Shown: piece after piece, positions 23,209 through 31,887 of the stretch | Numbering within the stretch: position 1 is the first letter of the stretch | Layout of the letters: every line of letters starts with the position of its first letter | Assembly (NCBI RefSeq): GCF_000308815.1 | Contig: NZ_BAFX01000031.1 | Coordinates: forward strand, 1 to 61,354 | Source of the DNA: Nocardia concava NBRC 100430 | Lineage (GTDB): Bacteria; Actinomycetota; Actinomycetes; Mycobacteriales; Mycobacteriaceae | Direction: 5' to 3' | DNA length: 61,354 nt | Made by a program: the position numbers and the translations under genes | The notes under the pieces: model-generated | What the model was told of the DNA's origin: nothing | Databases searched by the model: none | The model's input: the letters and a program-made list of their open reading frames with translations, nothing else

Positions 23209-24624
23209 TTACAGCGCCTTCAGTTCCTCGGTGACGGCACCGACGGACTTCTTGGCGTCGCCGAACAGCATGGAGGTGTGGTCGGCGTAGAACAGCGGGT
23301 TGTCGATGCCGGCGAAGCCGGAGTTCATCGAACGCTTCAGGACGATGACCGACTTGGCCTGGTCGACGTTGAGGACCGGCATGCCGTAGATCGGGGACGA
23401 GGCGTCCTCGCGGGCGGCCGGGTTGGTGACGTCGTTGGCGCCGATGACCAGGGCGACATCAGTGCGGGCGAATTCGCCGTTGATGTCGTCCATTTCCTTC
23501 ATGGCGTCGTAGGACACCTCGGCCTCGGCCAGCAGCACGTTCATGTGGCCGGGCATACGACCGGCAACCGGGTGGATGGCGTACTTGACCTCGACGCCCT
23601 TGGCCTCGAGCAGGGCCGCCATCTCCTTGACCGCGTGCTGGGCCTGGGCGACGGCCATGCCGTAGCCGGGGACCACGATGACCTGGTTGGCGTAGGCCAT
23701 CTGGATCGCGGCGTCCGCGGCCGAGGTTGCCTTGGCCTGCTTCTGCTCGCCGCCGCCGGAAGCGCCGGGAGCCGCTGCGCCACCACCGAATCCGCCCGCG
23801 ACGATGGCCGGAATGGAGCGGTTCATGGCCTTGGCCATCAGGTTGGTCAGGATGGTGCCGGACGCGCCGACGATCATGCCCGCCACGATCATGGCGGTGT
23901 TGTTCAACGCCAAACCTGCTGCGGCAGCCGACAAACCGGTGAGGGCGTTGAGCAGCGAGATGACCACGGGCATGTCCGCGCCACCGATGGGCAGCACCAC
24001 CATCAGGCCGAGGATGCCCGCGAGCACCAGCAGCGCGATCATCCAGTACTGCGGCACACCGTCATTGGTGGCGCCGATGCCGATCACCACGGCCGCGGCG
24101 ATGGCTCCGGCCAGCAGCAGCAGGTTGAGTGGCTGTTGCAGTTTGCCGACGCTGATCGGGCGGCCCGATAGCAGTTCCTGCAGCTTGGCGAAGGCGATGA
24201 TCGAGCCCCAGAAGGAGATGGAGCCGATGATCGCGGCGAACAGCGAGCCGATGACGATGTGCACCGACGGCTGCTCGTGAACGTTGGAAAAGCCCTTGGT
24301 GTCGATGAATTCGGCCCAGGCGATGAGCGCCACGGTGCCACCGCCGACGCCGTTGAACGCGGCGACCAGCTGCGGCATGGCGGTCATCTTGGTGAAGCGT
24401 GCGGGCGGAACACCCAGTGCCACACCGACGACCAGGCCCGCGACGATGATGATCCAGTTGCTGGTGTCACGGATGGAGATCAGCGTCGCGACGACCGCGA
24501 TCACCATGCCGACGGCCGCGATCAGGTTGCCGCGCACCGCGGTCTTGGGACCGGTCAGGCCCATCAGACCGTAGATGAACAGCGCGAACGCGACGATGTA
24601 GAGAATATTGACCAGATTGTCCAT
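23209..24624 (-). CDS. pntB: NAD(P) transhydrogenase subunit beta
   Basis: 471 residues. About nine membrane helices (residues 5-270) are followed by the NADP(H)-binding domain III, with V-V-P-G-Y-G-M-A-V-A-Q-A-Q-H, H-P-V-A-G-R-M-P-G-H-M-N-V-L-L-A-E-A, V-I-G-A-N-D-V-T-N-P and a late L-K-R-S-M-N-S-G-F-A-G. With PntAA and PntAB it couples proton entry to hydride transfer from NADH to NADP+. It is the last gene of a three-gene operon, and its start lies 3 bp after the pntAB stop. Confidence 0.96.
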   Translation of the reverse strand: MDNLVNILYIVAFALFIYGLMGLTGPKTAVRGNLIAAVGMVIAVVATLISIRDTSNWIIIVAGLVVGVALGVPPARFTKMTAMPQLVAAFNGVGGGTVALIAWAEFIDTKGFSNVHEQPSVHIVIGSLFAAIIGSISFWGSIIAFAKLQELLSGRPISVGKLQQPLNLLLLAGAIAAAVVIGIGATNDGVPQYWMIALLVLAGILGLMVVLPIGGADMPVVISLLNALTGLSAAAAGLALNNTAMIVAGMIVGASGTILTNLMAKAMNRSIPAIVAGGFGGGAAAPGASGGGEQKQAKATSAADAAIQMAYANQVIVVPGYGMAVAQAQHAVKEMAALLEAKGVEVKYAIHPVAGRMPGHMNVLLAEAEVSYDAMKEMDDINGEFARTDVALVIGANDVTNPAAREDASSPIYGMPVLNVDQAKSVIVLKRSMNSGFAGIDNPLFYADHTSMLFGDAKKSVGAVTEELKAL

Positions 24625-24627
24625 GGC

Positions 24628-24945
24628 TTACTTGCCCGCCTTCTCGCTCGCAGCGGGCTTCTTGGCCTTGAACATGCCCAGCATGCGGTCGGTCACCACG
24701 AAACCACCGATGACGTTCAGGGTTCCGAACACCACGGCCACGAACAGAATGATCTGCATCAGCACCGACGGGTGCGACACCTTGCCGAACACCACCAGCG
24801 CGCCCAGCACCACGATGCCGTGAATGGCGTTGGTGCCCGACATCAGCGGGGTGTGCAGGGTATTGGGGACCTTGGAGATCACGGCGAAGCCGACGAACCC
24901 GGACAGCACCAGGATCGCGATATTCGCCAGCAATTCGGTGTACAT
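24628..24945 (-). CDS. pntAB: NAD(P) transhydrogenase alpha subunit, membrane part
   Basis: 105 residues with three or four membrane helices, corresponding to the C-terminal membrane domain of E. coli PntA. The typical stretch is F-V-G-F-A-V-I-S-K-V-P-N-T-L-H-T-P-L-M-S, then G-T-N-A-I-H-G-I-V-V-L-G-A. The C-terminus is Lys/Ala-rich. As in mycobacteria and other split systems, it is encoded separately. The start overlaps the pntAA stop (TGATG), so the genes are coupled. Confidence 0.95.
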   Translation of the reverse strand: MYTELLANIAILVLSGFVGFAVISKVPNTLHTPLMSGTNAIHGIVVLGALVVFGKVSHPSVLMQIILFVAVVFGTLNVIGGFVVTDRMLGMFKAKKPAASEKAGK

Positions 24946-26063
24946 CAGGCTTCCACCTCACGTGTCACGCAGGAATCCGCCAGCACCTGATCCTCGAAAT
25001 CCGGTGCCAGCGCACCGTCTTTCAGCATGAGTTCGAGCAGGGCGGCGATGTTCTTGGAGTACAGCTCGCTGGCATGCTCCGGCATGGTGGCCGGCAGGTT
25101 CAGCGGCGAGGCGATGGTGACGCCATGGCGCACAACGGTTTTACCGGGTTCGGTCAATTCGCAGTTACCGCCGGTCTCGCCGGCGAGGTCCACGATCACG
25201 CTGCCGGGCTTCATGCCCTCCACGGCGGCGGCGGTCACCAGGCGCGGGGCCGGGCGACCGGGCACGAGCGCGGTCGTCACGACCACGTCGAAACCCTTGA
25301 TGGCATCTTCCAAAGCCTGCTGCTGCTGGGCCTTTTCGTCATCGGTGAGCTCGCGGGCGTACCCGCCCTCACCGGCGGCGTCGATACCCAGATCCAGCCA
25401 CTGCGCACCCACCGACCGCACCTGATCGGCGACCTCGGGACGCACGTCGTAACCGGTGGTCCGGCCGCCGAGACGCTTGGCGGTCGCCAGCGCCTGCAGA
25501 CCGGCCACACCCACGCCGAGCACCAGCACGGTGGCGGGCTTCACGGTGCCCGCGGCGGTGGTCAGCATGGGGAAGAATCGGGTGGATTCGCTAGCGGCCA
25601 GCAGCACGGCCTTGTAGCCCGCCACGTTCGCCTGCGAGGACAGCGCGTCCATCACCTGGGCGCGGGAAATACGCGGAATCGATTCCACCGCAAAGGCTTG
25701 CACGCCCGCGCTCTTCAGCGCGCCGATCTTGTTGTCGGCGTTGCGGGGCGCGAGGAAGCCGATCAGCGTCTGACCCGATGCCAGCTTGGCGATCTCGGCG
25801 TCATTGGGCGGAGCGACCTTCACGACCACATCGGCGGACCACGGATCACCAAGCGTCGCACCGGCTTCGGTGTACGCCTCGTCGGGAATCAATGCGCCCA
25901 GACCGGCACCGGCCTCGACGACCACCTCCACACCCTGCTTCAACAGGGCCGGAATGATCTTCGGCACCAATGCGACGCGTCGTTCGTCCGGGTTCGTCTC
26001 ACGAACCACGCCGACGGTCGCACCGCGGGGCGCAGCGGTCTGTGCGCTCTGCGTTGTGTCCAC
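24945..26063 (-). CDS. pntAA: NAD(P) transhydrogenase alpha subunit, NAD-binding part
   Basis: 372 residues, soluble domain I. Features are R-E-T-N-P-D-E-R-R-V-A-L-V-P near the N-terminus, E-S-I-P-R-I-S-R-A-Q-V-M-D-A-L-S-S-Q-A-N-V-A-G-Y, the NAD Rossmann loop V-L-G-V-G-V-A-G-L-Q-A, and Y-D-V-R-P-E-V. It starts at GTG 26063 with GAAGGAAG 8 nt upstream. The first gene of the operon; its upstream region holds a perfect 9-bp inverted repeat (26141-26162), a possible operator. Confidence 0.95.
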   Translation of the reverse strand: MDTTQSAQTAAPRGATVGVVRETNPDERRVALVPKIIPALLKQGVEVVVEAGAGLGALIPDEAYTEAGATLGDPWSADVVVKVAPPNDAEIAKLASGQTLIGFLAPRNADNKIGALKSAGVQAFAVESIPRISRAQVMDALSSQANVAGYKAVLLAASESTRFFPMLTTAAGTVKPATVLVLGVGVAGLQALATAKRLGGRTTGYDVRPEVADQVRSVGAQWLDLGIDAAGEGGYARELTDDEKAQQQQALEDAIKGFDVVVTTALVPGRPAPRLVTAAAVEGMKPGSVIVDLAGETGGNCELTEPGKTVVRHGVTIASPLNLPATMPEHASELYSKNIAALLELMLKDGALAPDFEDQVLADSCVTREVEA

Positions 26064-26140
26064 TTGTCAAACTTCCTTCTCGTGGTGAACCCAGGACCAC
26101 CCTGGCGGGTCGGGCCGCGTCACCGGTCCAACGGTGGGCC

Positions 26141-26162
26141 GAACTTACTCCATAGTAAGTTC
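26141..26162. promoter_or_regulatory. Perfect inverted repeat upstream of the pnt operon
   Basis: GAACTTACT (26141-26149) and AGTAAGTTC (26154-26162) form a perfect 9-bp palindrome around CCAT. It lies 78 bp before the pntAA start. Its symmetry suggests binding by a dimeric regulator. Confidence 0.6.
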
Positions 26163-26376
26163 GTGAGAATTCTCGCAACTGTACCTGGTTCGCGGTGAGC
26201 GTAGCGGAGATGCCCATCACATGGTGTGGCGAGAAAACCGGACAACTCCATGCTCGGCCGGGGTCCCGTCGTGGACAAGTACGAACTATTCCATGCTGCT
26301 ACTTACCGGTAGGTGTGTATCCAGTTGTGGCCGTGTCGGGGTCGTCTAGGGGGTGTCGCACATCACTTGTACGCCG

Positions 26377-26382
26377 TAATGT
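26377..26382 (+). promoter_or_regulatory. -10 element TAATGT of a leaderless start
   Basis: TAATGT ends 7 nt before the GTG at 26390. No ribosome binding site is present. Confidence 0.55.
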
Positions 26383-26389
26383 CTGGACG

Positions 26390-26839
26390 GTGAGTGGCTG
26401 CATCTTCTGCCGGATCGTCGCGGGTGACGCGCCGGCGACCAAGATCTACGAGGACGACACCCTGCTGGCGTTCCTCGACGTCCGGCCCATCACCCGGGGT
26501 CACACGCTGGTCATCCCCAAGCGGCACGCCACCGATCTGGACGAACTGGATCCGGCCGTGGGCGCGCTGCTGTTCTCCTTCGGCCATCGCCTGGCGAAAT
26601 CCATGCGCCGCGCCGGACTCGGCGCCCACGGCGCGAACCTGCTGATCAATGACGGCAAGGCCGCCTTCCAGACCGTGCATCACGTGCACCTGCACGTCAT
26701 TCCGCGGCACAACGGCGATTTCCTGCGCTTCGCCAGGGGTTTCGTGCTGCGCCGCCCGCACGACACCGAGCGCACCGCCACAGCCCTGCGATCCGGCCTG
26801 GACCGGCTCGCCGATGAGGAAAGGGAGACCACCGCATGA
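26390..26839 (+). CDS. HIT-family nucleotide hydrolase/transferase
   Basis: 149 residues from GTG 26390; an open frame extends further upstream but the family N-terminus S-G-C-I-F-C-R-I-V-A-G-D starts here. The histidine triad is H-V-H-L-H-V-I-P, preceded by G-H-T-L-V-I-P-K-R-H and the N-L-L-I-N-D-G-K-A-A-F-Q-T-V-H segment. Members hydrolyse nucleoside phosphoramidates or related AMP conjugates. The stop overlaps the next start (ATGA). Confidence 0.92.
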   Translation: MSGCIFCRIVAGDAPATKIYEDDTLLAFLDVRPITRGHTLVIPKRHATDLDELDPAVGALLFSFGHRLAKSMRRAGLGAHGANLLINDGKAAFQTVHHVHLHVIPRHNGDFLRFARGFVLRRPHDTERTATALRSGLDRLADEERETTA

Positions 26840-27654
26840 CCGACACGGTGCCCGACCGCGCCGAGATCACGGCCCTCTTATCCGACCAGTGGGACGCCAT
26901 TACCCGGCTGGTGGACGGCCTGGACGAAAACCGCTGGCGCACGGCCTCGCCGCTGCCCGGCTGGACCGTGTTCGACGTGGTCGCCCACGTGATCGGCACC
27001 GAATCGCTGCTGCTGGGCGAGCCGACCCCCGATATCGATGTGGCCGGGGTGCACATTCGCAATGACATCGGCGCGCTGAACGAGAAGTGGATCGACTCGC
27101 TGCGCCCGCTCGCCGGTTCGCAGCTGCTGGAACGGTTCCTGGAGGTGACCGGCCGCCGGTTGAAGGCCCTCGAGCAGACCACCCCCGGGGCCTGGGCCGA
27201 ACTCGTTCCGACCCCGGTGGGCATGGCCCCCTACGGCCGGTTCATGCGCATCCGTCTCTTCGACTGCTGGATGCACGAGCACGATATCGCCGATGCGCTG
27301 GGCGTTTCCGTCGACGAGGGCGGATCGCGCGGGAGGGCGGCCTTCGCGGAACTGCTGCCCGCACTGGGCAAGGCGGTGGTCAAGGGTGCGGGCGCGCCGG
27401 ATGGTTCACGGATCACCATCGAGCTGACCGGTCCGGTGCCGGGGCGGATCAATGTGGCGGTCGACGGCGGGCGGGCCGCTGTCGTCGAAACCCTCGACGC
27501 CCCGGCCACGGTCGTGGTCACCCTCGACTCCGGCCTCTATGCCCGCCTGCGCGGCGGCCGCACCTCGGCCGACGATCATGCCGACCGGATCACCGTCACC
27601 GGCGACACCGACCTCGGCAATCGCCTGGTCCGCAGCCTCGCCTTCACGATCTGA
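26836..27654 (+). CDS. Maleylpyruvate isomerase-family (MDMPI/DinB-fold) protein
   Basis: 272 residues. The N-terminal DinB-like four-helix bundle (MDMPI_N) has the pattern L-P-G-W-T-V-F-D-V-V-A-H-V-I-G-T-E with a metal-ligand His, and R-L-F-D-C-W-M-H-E-H-D-I-A-D-A-L with further ligands. The C-terminal half (about 170-272) is an SCP2/MDMPI_C-like lipid-binding fold. Actinobacterial relatives are mycothiol-dependent metalloenzymes, but the exact reaction is unknown. It is translationally coupled to the HIT gene, and the next gene starts 4 nt after its stop. Confidence 0.85.
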   Translation: MTDTVPDRAEITALLSDQWDAITRLVDGLDENRWRTASPLPGWTVFDVVAHVIGTESLLLGEPTPDIDVAGVHIRNDIGALNEKWIDSLRPLAGSQLLERFLEVTGRRLKALEQTTPGAWAELVPTPVGMAPYGRFMRIRLFDCWMHEHDIADALGVSVDEGGSRGRAAFAELLPALGKAVVKGAGAPDGSRITIELTGPVPGRINVAVDGGRAAVVETLDAPATVVVTLDSGLYARLRGGRTSADDHADRITVTGDTDLGNRLVRSLAFTI

Positions 27655-27658
27655 TCCC

Positions 27659-28297
27659 ATGCGACTGTTCCTGTCCAGCTACCACTTCGGCGCACACCAG
27701 AACCGGCTGCTCGAGCTGGTCGGCACGCCGGGCCCGGTGGCGCTCGTCCCGAACGCTTGTGACGGCTGGCCCGCGGCCTGGCAGAGCGCGGTCACCAGCG
27801 ATCTGATTCCGCTGCGCCGCTTGGGCTTCCAGCCCGAGGTGGTCGACCTGCGCGAGTACATCGACCGCCCGGATGAGGTAGAGCGGCGGCTGCGCGAGTT
27901 CCCGATGGTCTGGGTGCGCGGCGGCAACACCTTCGTACTGCGCGCCCAAATGGCCCGCAGCGGAGCCGATCTCGCGCTGACCAGGCTCCTGGCCGAGGAC
28001 GCCCTGGTCTACGGCGGCTACAGCGCGGGCGCCTGCGTCATGCAACCCGACCTGCACGGCATCGAATCCATCGACGATCCGAACGAGGTCCGCCCCGTCT
28101 GCGGCGTCGAACCGCGCTGGGACGGACTGGGTCTCGTCGACCGCCGCATCGTCCCGCACCTGGATTCCCCGACCGATCCGGACGGGTTATCTCGAAAACT
28201 GGTGCGGGAGTACGCCGCAGCAGGTGTGGAGCACTGGGCGCTCACCGACGACCACGTGGTAGTGGTCGACGGCGACCGCACCGAAGTTCTGACGTAG
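27659..28297 (+). CDS. Peptidase S51 (dipeptidase E-like)
   Basis: 212 residues. The serine nucleophile is S122 in Y-G-G-Y-S-A-G-A, preceded by V-W-V-R-G-G-N-T-F-V-L-R, the standard S51 arrangement. A C-terminal W-A-L-T-D-D-H-V-V-V-V-D-G follows. Aspartyl dipeptidases of this family act in the cytosol on Asp-X dipeptides; cyanophycinase relatives are an alternative. It is the third gene of a tight HIT/MDMPI/peptidase operon and ends at a hairpin shared with the convergent MFS gene. Confidence 0.88.
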   Translation: MRLFLSSYHFGAHQNRLLELVGTPGPVALVPNACDGWPAAWQSAVTSDLIPLRRLGFQPEVVDLREYIDRPDEVERRLREFPMVWVRGGNTFVLRAQMARSGADLALTRLLAEDALVYGGYSAGACVMQPDLHGIESIDDPNEVRPVCGVEPRWDGLGLVDRRIVPHLDSPTDPDGLSRKLVREYAAAGVEHWALTDDHVVVVDGDRTEVLT

Positions 28298-28327
28298 TTG
28301 GGGGTTCGGGGGCGAAGCCCCTGAGAG
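28298..28327. repeat. Dispersed hairpin repeat, copy 1 (GGGGCGAAGCCCC type)
   Basis: This 30-bp block matches the reverse complement of 43384-43413 at 26 of 30 positions. Its core is GGGGCGAAGCCC followed by TGAGAG. Here it also acts as the terminator between convergent genes. Confidence 0.55.
28308..28321. terminator. Hairpin between convergent peptidase and MFS genes
   Basis: GGGGC (28309-28313) pairs with GCCCC (28317-28321) around GAA. It lies 11 nt past one stop and 20 nt past the other. Confidence 0.6.
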
Positions 28328-28340
28328 TTACGAGAGTTGT

Positions 28341-29780
28341 TCAATTCCCCTTGTGGCGAATGCCGTGGCCGAGTGCGACCGCGGCAGCGCCGAACGCGCC
28401 GATTCCCAACGTCGTGAAGCTGGCGACGTACGCGCCCTCGGTCGGGAAGGCGTGCCCGCCGAGATTCAGCACGTGCGCGGTCAGGATCGAGCCGGTGATC
28501 GCGCCCGCGATCGAACCGCCCGCGGTCCGCACCAGAGAGTTGATGCCCGAGGCGATCCCGCTCTCGCTCATCGGCACGTGCTGCACCGCGAGGCTGCCCA
28601 GCGCCGCGTAGCCGATGCCGAAACCGGTGCCCTGCAGGATCTGCGCGACGATCATGTCGTAACCGTGGTCGTGCGACAGCGCCAGCCACCCCATGGACAG
28701 CCCGGCGAACACCGAACCGATGGCCAGCGTGTAGGCAGGTCCGATCTTGGCCGAGATGCGGCCGGTATTGAACGAGAAGAACGTCATGAGCGCCGCGCTC
28801 GGAATGCCGTAGAGGCCGACCGAGAGCACGGTGCCGGACAGGCCGTAGCCGACCACCTTCTCCGGGGTCTGAATGAAGTTGGACACCAGCGAGAACGCGC
28901 CGAACATCGAGAAGCCCAGCAGCGCCGAGGCCACGTTGGCCGACAGCGACTGCGGCCCGACCAGCAGCTGCAGGCGCACCAGCGGCTGTTCGACCTTCAG
29001 TTCCACGAACACCCAGACGGCCGCCAGAACGGCAGCGGCGCCGAACAATCCGAGCACCGATCCGGAGCCCCAGCCCCAGCGCGGGCCCTCGCTGATGCCC
29101 AGCAGCAGGCAGATCAGCAGGGCGGCGAGCAGTGCCGCGCCGATGAAGTCGGGCTTGCCGCCGTGGCGGACGCCATTGTTCTTGGCGCTCACCTGAATCA
29201 GCACGGTGGCGAGCACGCCGAGGCCGGCGGTCAGCCAGAAGACCGGATGCGGGTCGGTGGTGTGGTCGGCGATGACGCCGGTGGCCAGCAGGCCGACGGT
29301 GCCGCCGACGCCCATGGTGCCGGACACGATTCCGATTGCGCCGACCAGTCTTTCGCGCGGGAAGGTGTCGCGGATGATGCCGATGGCCAGCGGGATCATG
29401 GCCGAGGAGATGCCCTGCAGGGCGCGGCCGAAGATGTAGACCGGCAGCGTGGTGGCGAAGGCGCAGACCACCGAACCGGCGATCAGCACACCCATGGCGA
29501 CCATGACCATCGGCTTCTTGCCGTACATGTCGCCGAAGCGGGAGAGCAGGGGAGTGGCGACCGCGCCGGAGAGCAGGGCGGCGGTGAACAGCCAGGTGAC
29601 CCCGGCGACATCGGTGTGCAGCTGGGTGATGAAGCGCGGCAGCAGCGGAATCACGACGGTCTGCTGCAGCGACACGACCAGACCTGCCGCACAGAGCGCG
29701 AGCAGAGTGAGGCCGAGGTGGGCCTTGGAATGGTCGTCGGGTTTGGTCCCGGCGACCTGACCGACAGCGGTCGTAGTCAT
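28341..29780 (-). CDS. MFS transporter (DHA2/EmrB type), MarR-linked
   Basis: 479 residues, about 14 membrane helices. Motifs are V-V-S-L-Q-Q-T-V-V-I-P-L-L-P in helix 1, S-R-F-G-D-M-Y-G-K-K-P (motif A), G-R-A-L-Q-G-I-S-S-A-M-I-P (motif B) and S-G-T-M-G-V-G-G-T-V-G-L (motif C). It is probably a drug or metabolite exporter. AAGGA precedes the ATG at 29780; longer frames upstream run antisense into the marR gene. It is divergent from marR with a perfect palindrome between, so MarR repression is likely. Confidence 0.9.
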   Translation of the reverse strand: MTTTAVGQVAGTKPDDHSKAHLGLTLLALCAAGLVVSLQQTVVIPLLPRFITQLHTDVAGVTWLFTAALLSGAVATPLLSRFGDMYGKKPMVMVAMGVLIAGSVVCAFATTLPVYIFGRALQGISSAMIPLAIGIIRDTFPRERLVGAIGIVSGTMGVGGTVGLLATGVIADHTTDPHPVFWLTAGLGVLATVLIQVSAKNNGVRHGGKPDFIGAALLAALLICLLLGISEGPRWGWGSGSVLGLFGAAAVLAAVWVFVELKVEQPLVRLQLLVGPQSLSANVASALLGFSMFGAFSLVSNFIQTPEKVVGYGLSGTVLSVGLYGIPSAALMTFFSFNTGRISAKIGPAYTLAIGSVFAGLSMGWLALSHDHGYDMIVAQILQGTGFGIGYAALGSLAVQHVPMSESGIASGINSLVRTAGGSIAGAITGSILTAHVLNLGGHAFPTEGAYVASFTTLGIGAFGAAAVALGHGIRHKGN

Positions 29781-29796
29781 GCGGTGATCCTTTGGC

Positions 29797-29817
29797 TTAC
29801 TTACCAAAATTAAGTAA
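29797..29817. promoter_or_regulatory. MarR operator palindrome
   Basis: TTACTTA (29797-29803) and TAAGTAA (29811-29817) are perfect 7-bp arms around CCAAAAT. This is the only AT-rich stretch in the 59-bp gap between marR and its divergent transporter. Confidence 0.75.
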
Positions 29818-29827
29818 ATGGGTTTCG

Positions 29828-29833
29828 TAAGAT
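29828..29833 (+). promoter_or_regulatory. -10 element TAAGAT of the leaderless marR start
   Basis: TAAGAT ends 6 nt before the ATG at 29840, with the operator just upstream. There is no ribosome binding site. Confidence 0.55.
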
Positions 29834-29839
29834 AACCAC

Positions 29840-30376
29840 ATGCCGGGACCGGAAGCCACAAACGCCACCGAAGTTGACCCAGGTCACATCGTGGAACTCG
29901 AGCGCGCGCTGGCCCGTGTCGCCTACCTGCTGACCCGTGTGCGCCGCCACGACCAGGCCATGGTCCAGTGCGGATTGACCATGGATCGGGCCAGCGTGCC
30001 GCTGCTGCGACTGCTCGCCGACGCCGACGAGCCGATGCGCCTGGGCGAGGTCGCGACCCGCCTCGACGTGGAGGCTCCGCACGTGAGCCGCCAGATCCAG
30101 CGCCTCGAGAAGACCGGCTACGTCGAGCGGGTCGCGGACCCCGACGACCGCCGCGCACAGCTGGTGCGCCCCACCGACTCCGGCCGCCGCGCGGTCGAGG
30201 CCTTCCGCCAGGTCATGCGCGGCTGGATGCGCGACGCCCTCGCCGATTGGAGCCCCGAGGACCTGAAGGCCCTCGCCGTCCTCAACCACCGCATGGTCGA
30301 CGACTTCCTCGACCACGCCGAAATCATCGGCGACTTCGGCGCAACCGCCCGGGAACGCGGCCCGCGCACCGCTTGA
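29840..30376 (+). CDS. MarR-family regulator
   Basis: 178 residues. The winged helix-turn-helix has M-R-L-G-E-V-A-T-R-L-D-V-E-A-P-H-V-S-R-Q-I-Q-R-L-E-K-T-G-Y-V-E-R and the wing D-P-D-D-R-R-A-Q-L-V, the MarR DNA-binding signature. N- and C-terminal helices for dimerisation flank it. It probably represses itself and the divergent MFS gene through 29797-29817. The ligand is unknown. Confidence 0.92.
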   Translation: MPGPEATNATEVDPGHIVELERALARVAYLLTRVRRHDQAMVQCGLTMDRASVPLLRLLADADEPMRLGEVATRLDVEAPHVSRQIQRLEKTGYVERVADPDDRRAQLVRPTDSGRRAVEAFRQVMRGWMRDALADWSPEDLKALAVLNHRMVDDFLDHAEIIGDFGATARERGPRTA

Positions 30377-30387
30377 TCGGCCGCGGC

Positions 30388-31749
30388 CTATCCCTCGCGG
30401 GCCGCCGGAGGATTGGCGGCGACCGATCGGGCTCCCCAGGCGCACAACAGCATTGCGCACAGTGGCACCGCCATCGCGGCGGTGAGCGGCACCAGCTTGT
30501 CGAGCCAGCCGATGATCGCCGGTCCCGCCAGCAGGCCGACATAGCCGAGCCCGAACACCCGTGACATGTCGGTGGCCGCCTTGGCCGACCCCAGATTGCC
30601 CGCGGCGGTGAAGACCTGGGGCACGCCGCCCGAGAGTCCGATGCCGCACAGCGTCCAACCCAGCAGGGTGAGTGGCAGCCACCCCGAGCTCACGATCAGG
30701 CCGAATCCGATGGCGGCCAACAGTGTTCCCCAGCGCACGATCGCTACCCGCCCGTACCGGCCGCTAACCCGATCCGCCGCGAATCGCCCCAGCGTCATAG
30801 TGAGCGAGAACCCTGTGAACGCCAGCGCCGCCGTGCCCGCGTCCACCCCGAGCCGACCCTGGACCTGCAGCGCGCTCCAATCCGCCGCCACGCCTTCCGC
30901 CATCAACAGCGCGAACGCGATCAGCCCGAGCGCCAGCACTTTTCGCCCGATGCGCCCGATGCGCCGGGTATTGCCGAGTGCTTCGGACGAATCGGGCGTG
31001 GCGGCAGCGGGTTCGGCCACGGGCCTCCCCGCACTGTCGATCGCCGCGCGGGCGGCCGCATCCCCCATGGAAGTATCGCGGTCGGCCGGAAAAGGGTGGG
31101 CCGCTGCGGGATCGATCCCGGCGGCGGCCCCGGCCAGTGGCGCGGATTCGTCGGGGGTAGCGGTGGTCGCCGGAGCGGTGTGGGGGAGCAGTCGCGGGAT
31201 CGCGATGGCGACTGTCGCCAGGCCGAAGGCGCTGGCGAGGGCGAAGGTGAGGTGGATGGGCCAGTGGGTGTGTTGGGTGGTGGCGCCGTAGGCGGAGCCG
31301 AGGAAGCCGCCGCAGGAGAAGAAGGCGTGGAAGGCGGACATGATGGGGCGGGGGTATTCGCGCTCGATGTGGACGGCCTGGGCGTTCATGGAGACGTCGA
31401 TCGCGCCGTTGCCGAAACCGAAGGCGCACAGGGCCAGAGCGAGGGTGAGGGGTGAGGTGGCGTAGGCGGGGCCGAGGAGGGCCAGGGAGAGGAGGGTGGC
31501 GGCGACGGCGGTGAGGGTGCGGCTGCCGAAGCGGTCCGCGAGGGGGCCGGCGGCCTGCATGCCGGCGATGGCGCAGGCCGCCATGAGCAGGATCAGCATG
31601 CCCAGGGTGGTGGGCGTGACGTGGGTGCGCGCGGTGACGGCGGGGATGTGCACGATCCAGACTGCGGAGAGCATCCCGTTGAGGCCGAACACCGCGAACA
31701 GTGCCGTTCGCGCCTTCCGGATCCGGGGAGCGGGCGTCGTAGCGGCCAT
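30388..31749 (-). CDS. MFS transporter with a long central loop
   Basis: About 453 residues and 12 membrane helices, of the sugar/arabinose efflux-like (YbjJ-type) branch: G-L-N-G-M-L-S-A-V-W-I-V-H-I-P, D-R-F-G-S-R-T-L, N-G-A-I-D-V-S-M-N-A-Q-A and F-H-A-F-F-S-C-G-G. The cytosolic loop between helices 6 and 7 is about 80 residues, rich in Ala, Pro, Ser and Asp. I use ATG 31749 because TAGCGT lies 7 nt upstream (leaderless pattern); an ATG at 31794 would add 15 residues. The substrate is unknown, and no regulator is adjacent on its promoter side. Confidence 0.85.
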   Translation of the reverse strand: MAATTPAPRIRKARTALFAVFGLNGMLSAVWIVHIPAVTARTHVTPTTLGMLILLMAACAIAGMQAAGPLADRFGSRTLTAVAATLLSLALLGPAYATSPLTLALALCAFGFGNGAIDVSMNAQAVHIEREYPRPIMSAFHAFFSCGGFLGSAYGATTQHTHWPIHLTFALASAFGLATVAIAIPRLLPHTAPATTATPDESAPLAGAAAGIDPAAAHPFPADRDTSMGDAAARAAIDSAGRPVAEPAAATPDSSEALGNTRRIGRIGRKVLALGLIAFALLMAEGVAADWSALQVQGRLGVDAGTAALAFTGFSLTMTLGRFAADRVSGRYGRVAIVRWGTLLAAIGFGLIVSSGWLPLTLLGWTLCGIGLSGGVPQVFTAAGNLGSAKAATDMSRVFGLGYVGLLAGPAIIGWLDKLVPLTAAMAVPLCAMLLCAWGARSVAANPPAAREG

Positions 31750-31756
31750 CGATACG

Positions 31757-31762
31757 ACGCTA
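31757..31762 (-). promoter_or_regulatory. -10 element TAGCGT of a leaderless start (MFS)
   Basis: On the minus strand TAGCGT ends 7 nt before the ATG at 31749, which supports that start over the longer frame. Confidence 0.4.
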
Positions 31763-31887
31763 CCGGGTGCACCCGGCAACTCCCCGTCTTTCATCCCTTC
31801 GCGGCCTCGTCGACGCTTCGGGCTGTGATCCGAATTCTTTGCTGTACAACCTGTTTGATACCCATTCTAGGCGCGGGCACCGACAAG

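Larger units (their letters stand above)
26064..26389. other. Intergenic region between pntAA and the HIT gene
   Basis: 326 bp without a credible gene. It contains the inverted repeat at 26141-26162 and the small palindrome GAGAATTCTC (26164-26173). A partial echo of the repeat (GAACTATTCCAT) is at 26283-26294, followed by a CTTACCGGTAGGTG patch. This holds the divergent promoters of the pnt operon and the HIT gene. Confidence 0.5.

Noticed and set aside
26195..26389. Longer N-terminus for the HIT protein
   Set aside because: The added residues do not resemble the family, and a leaderless -10 sits directly before GTG 26390.
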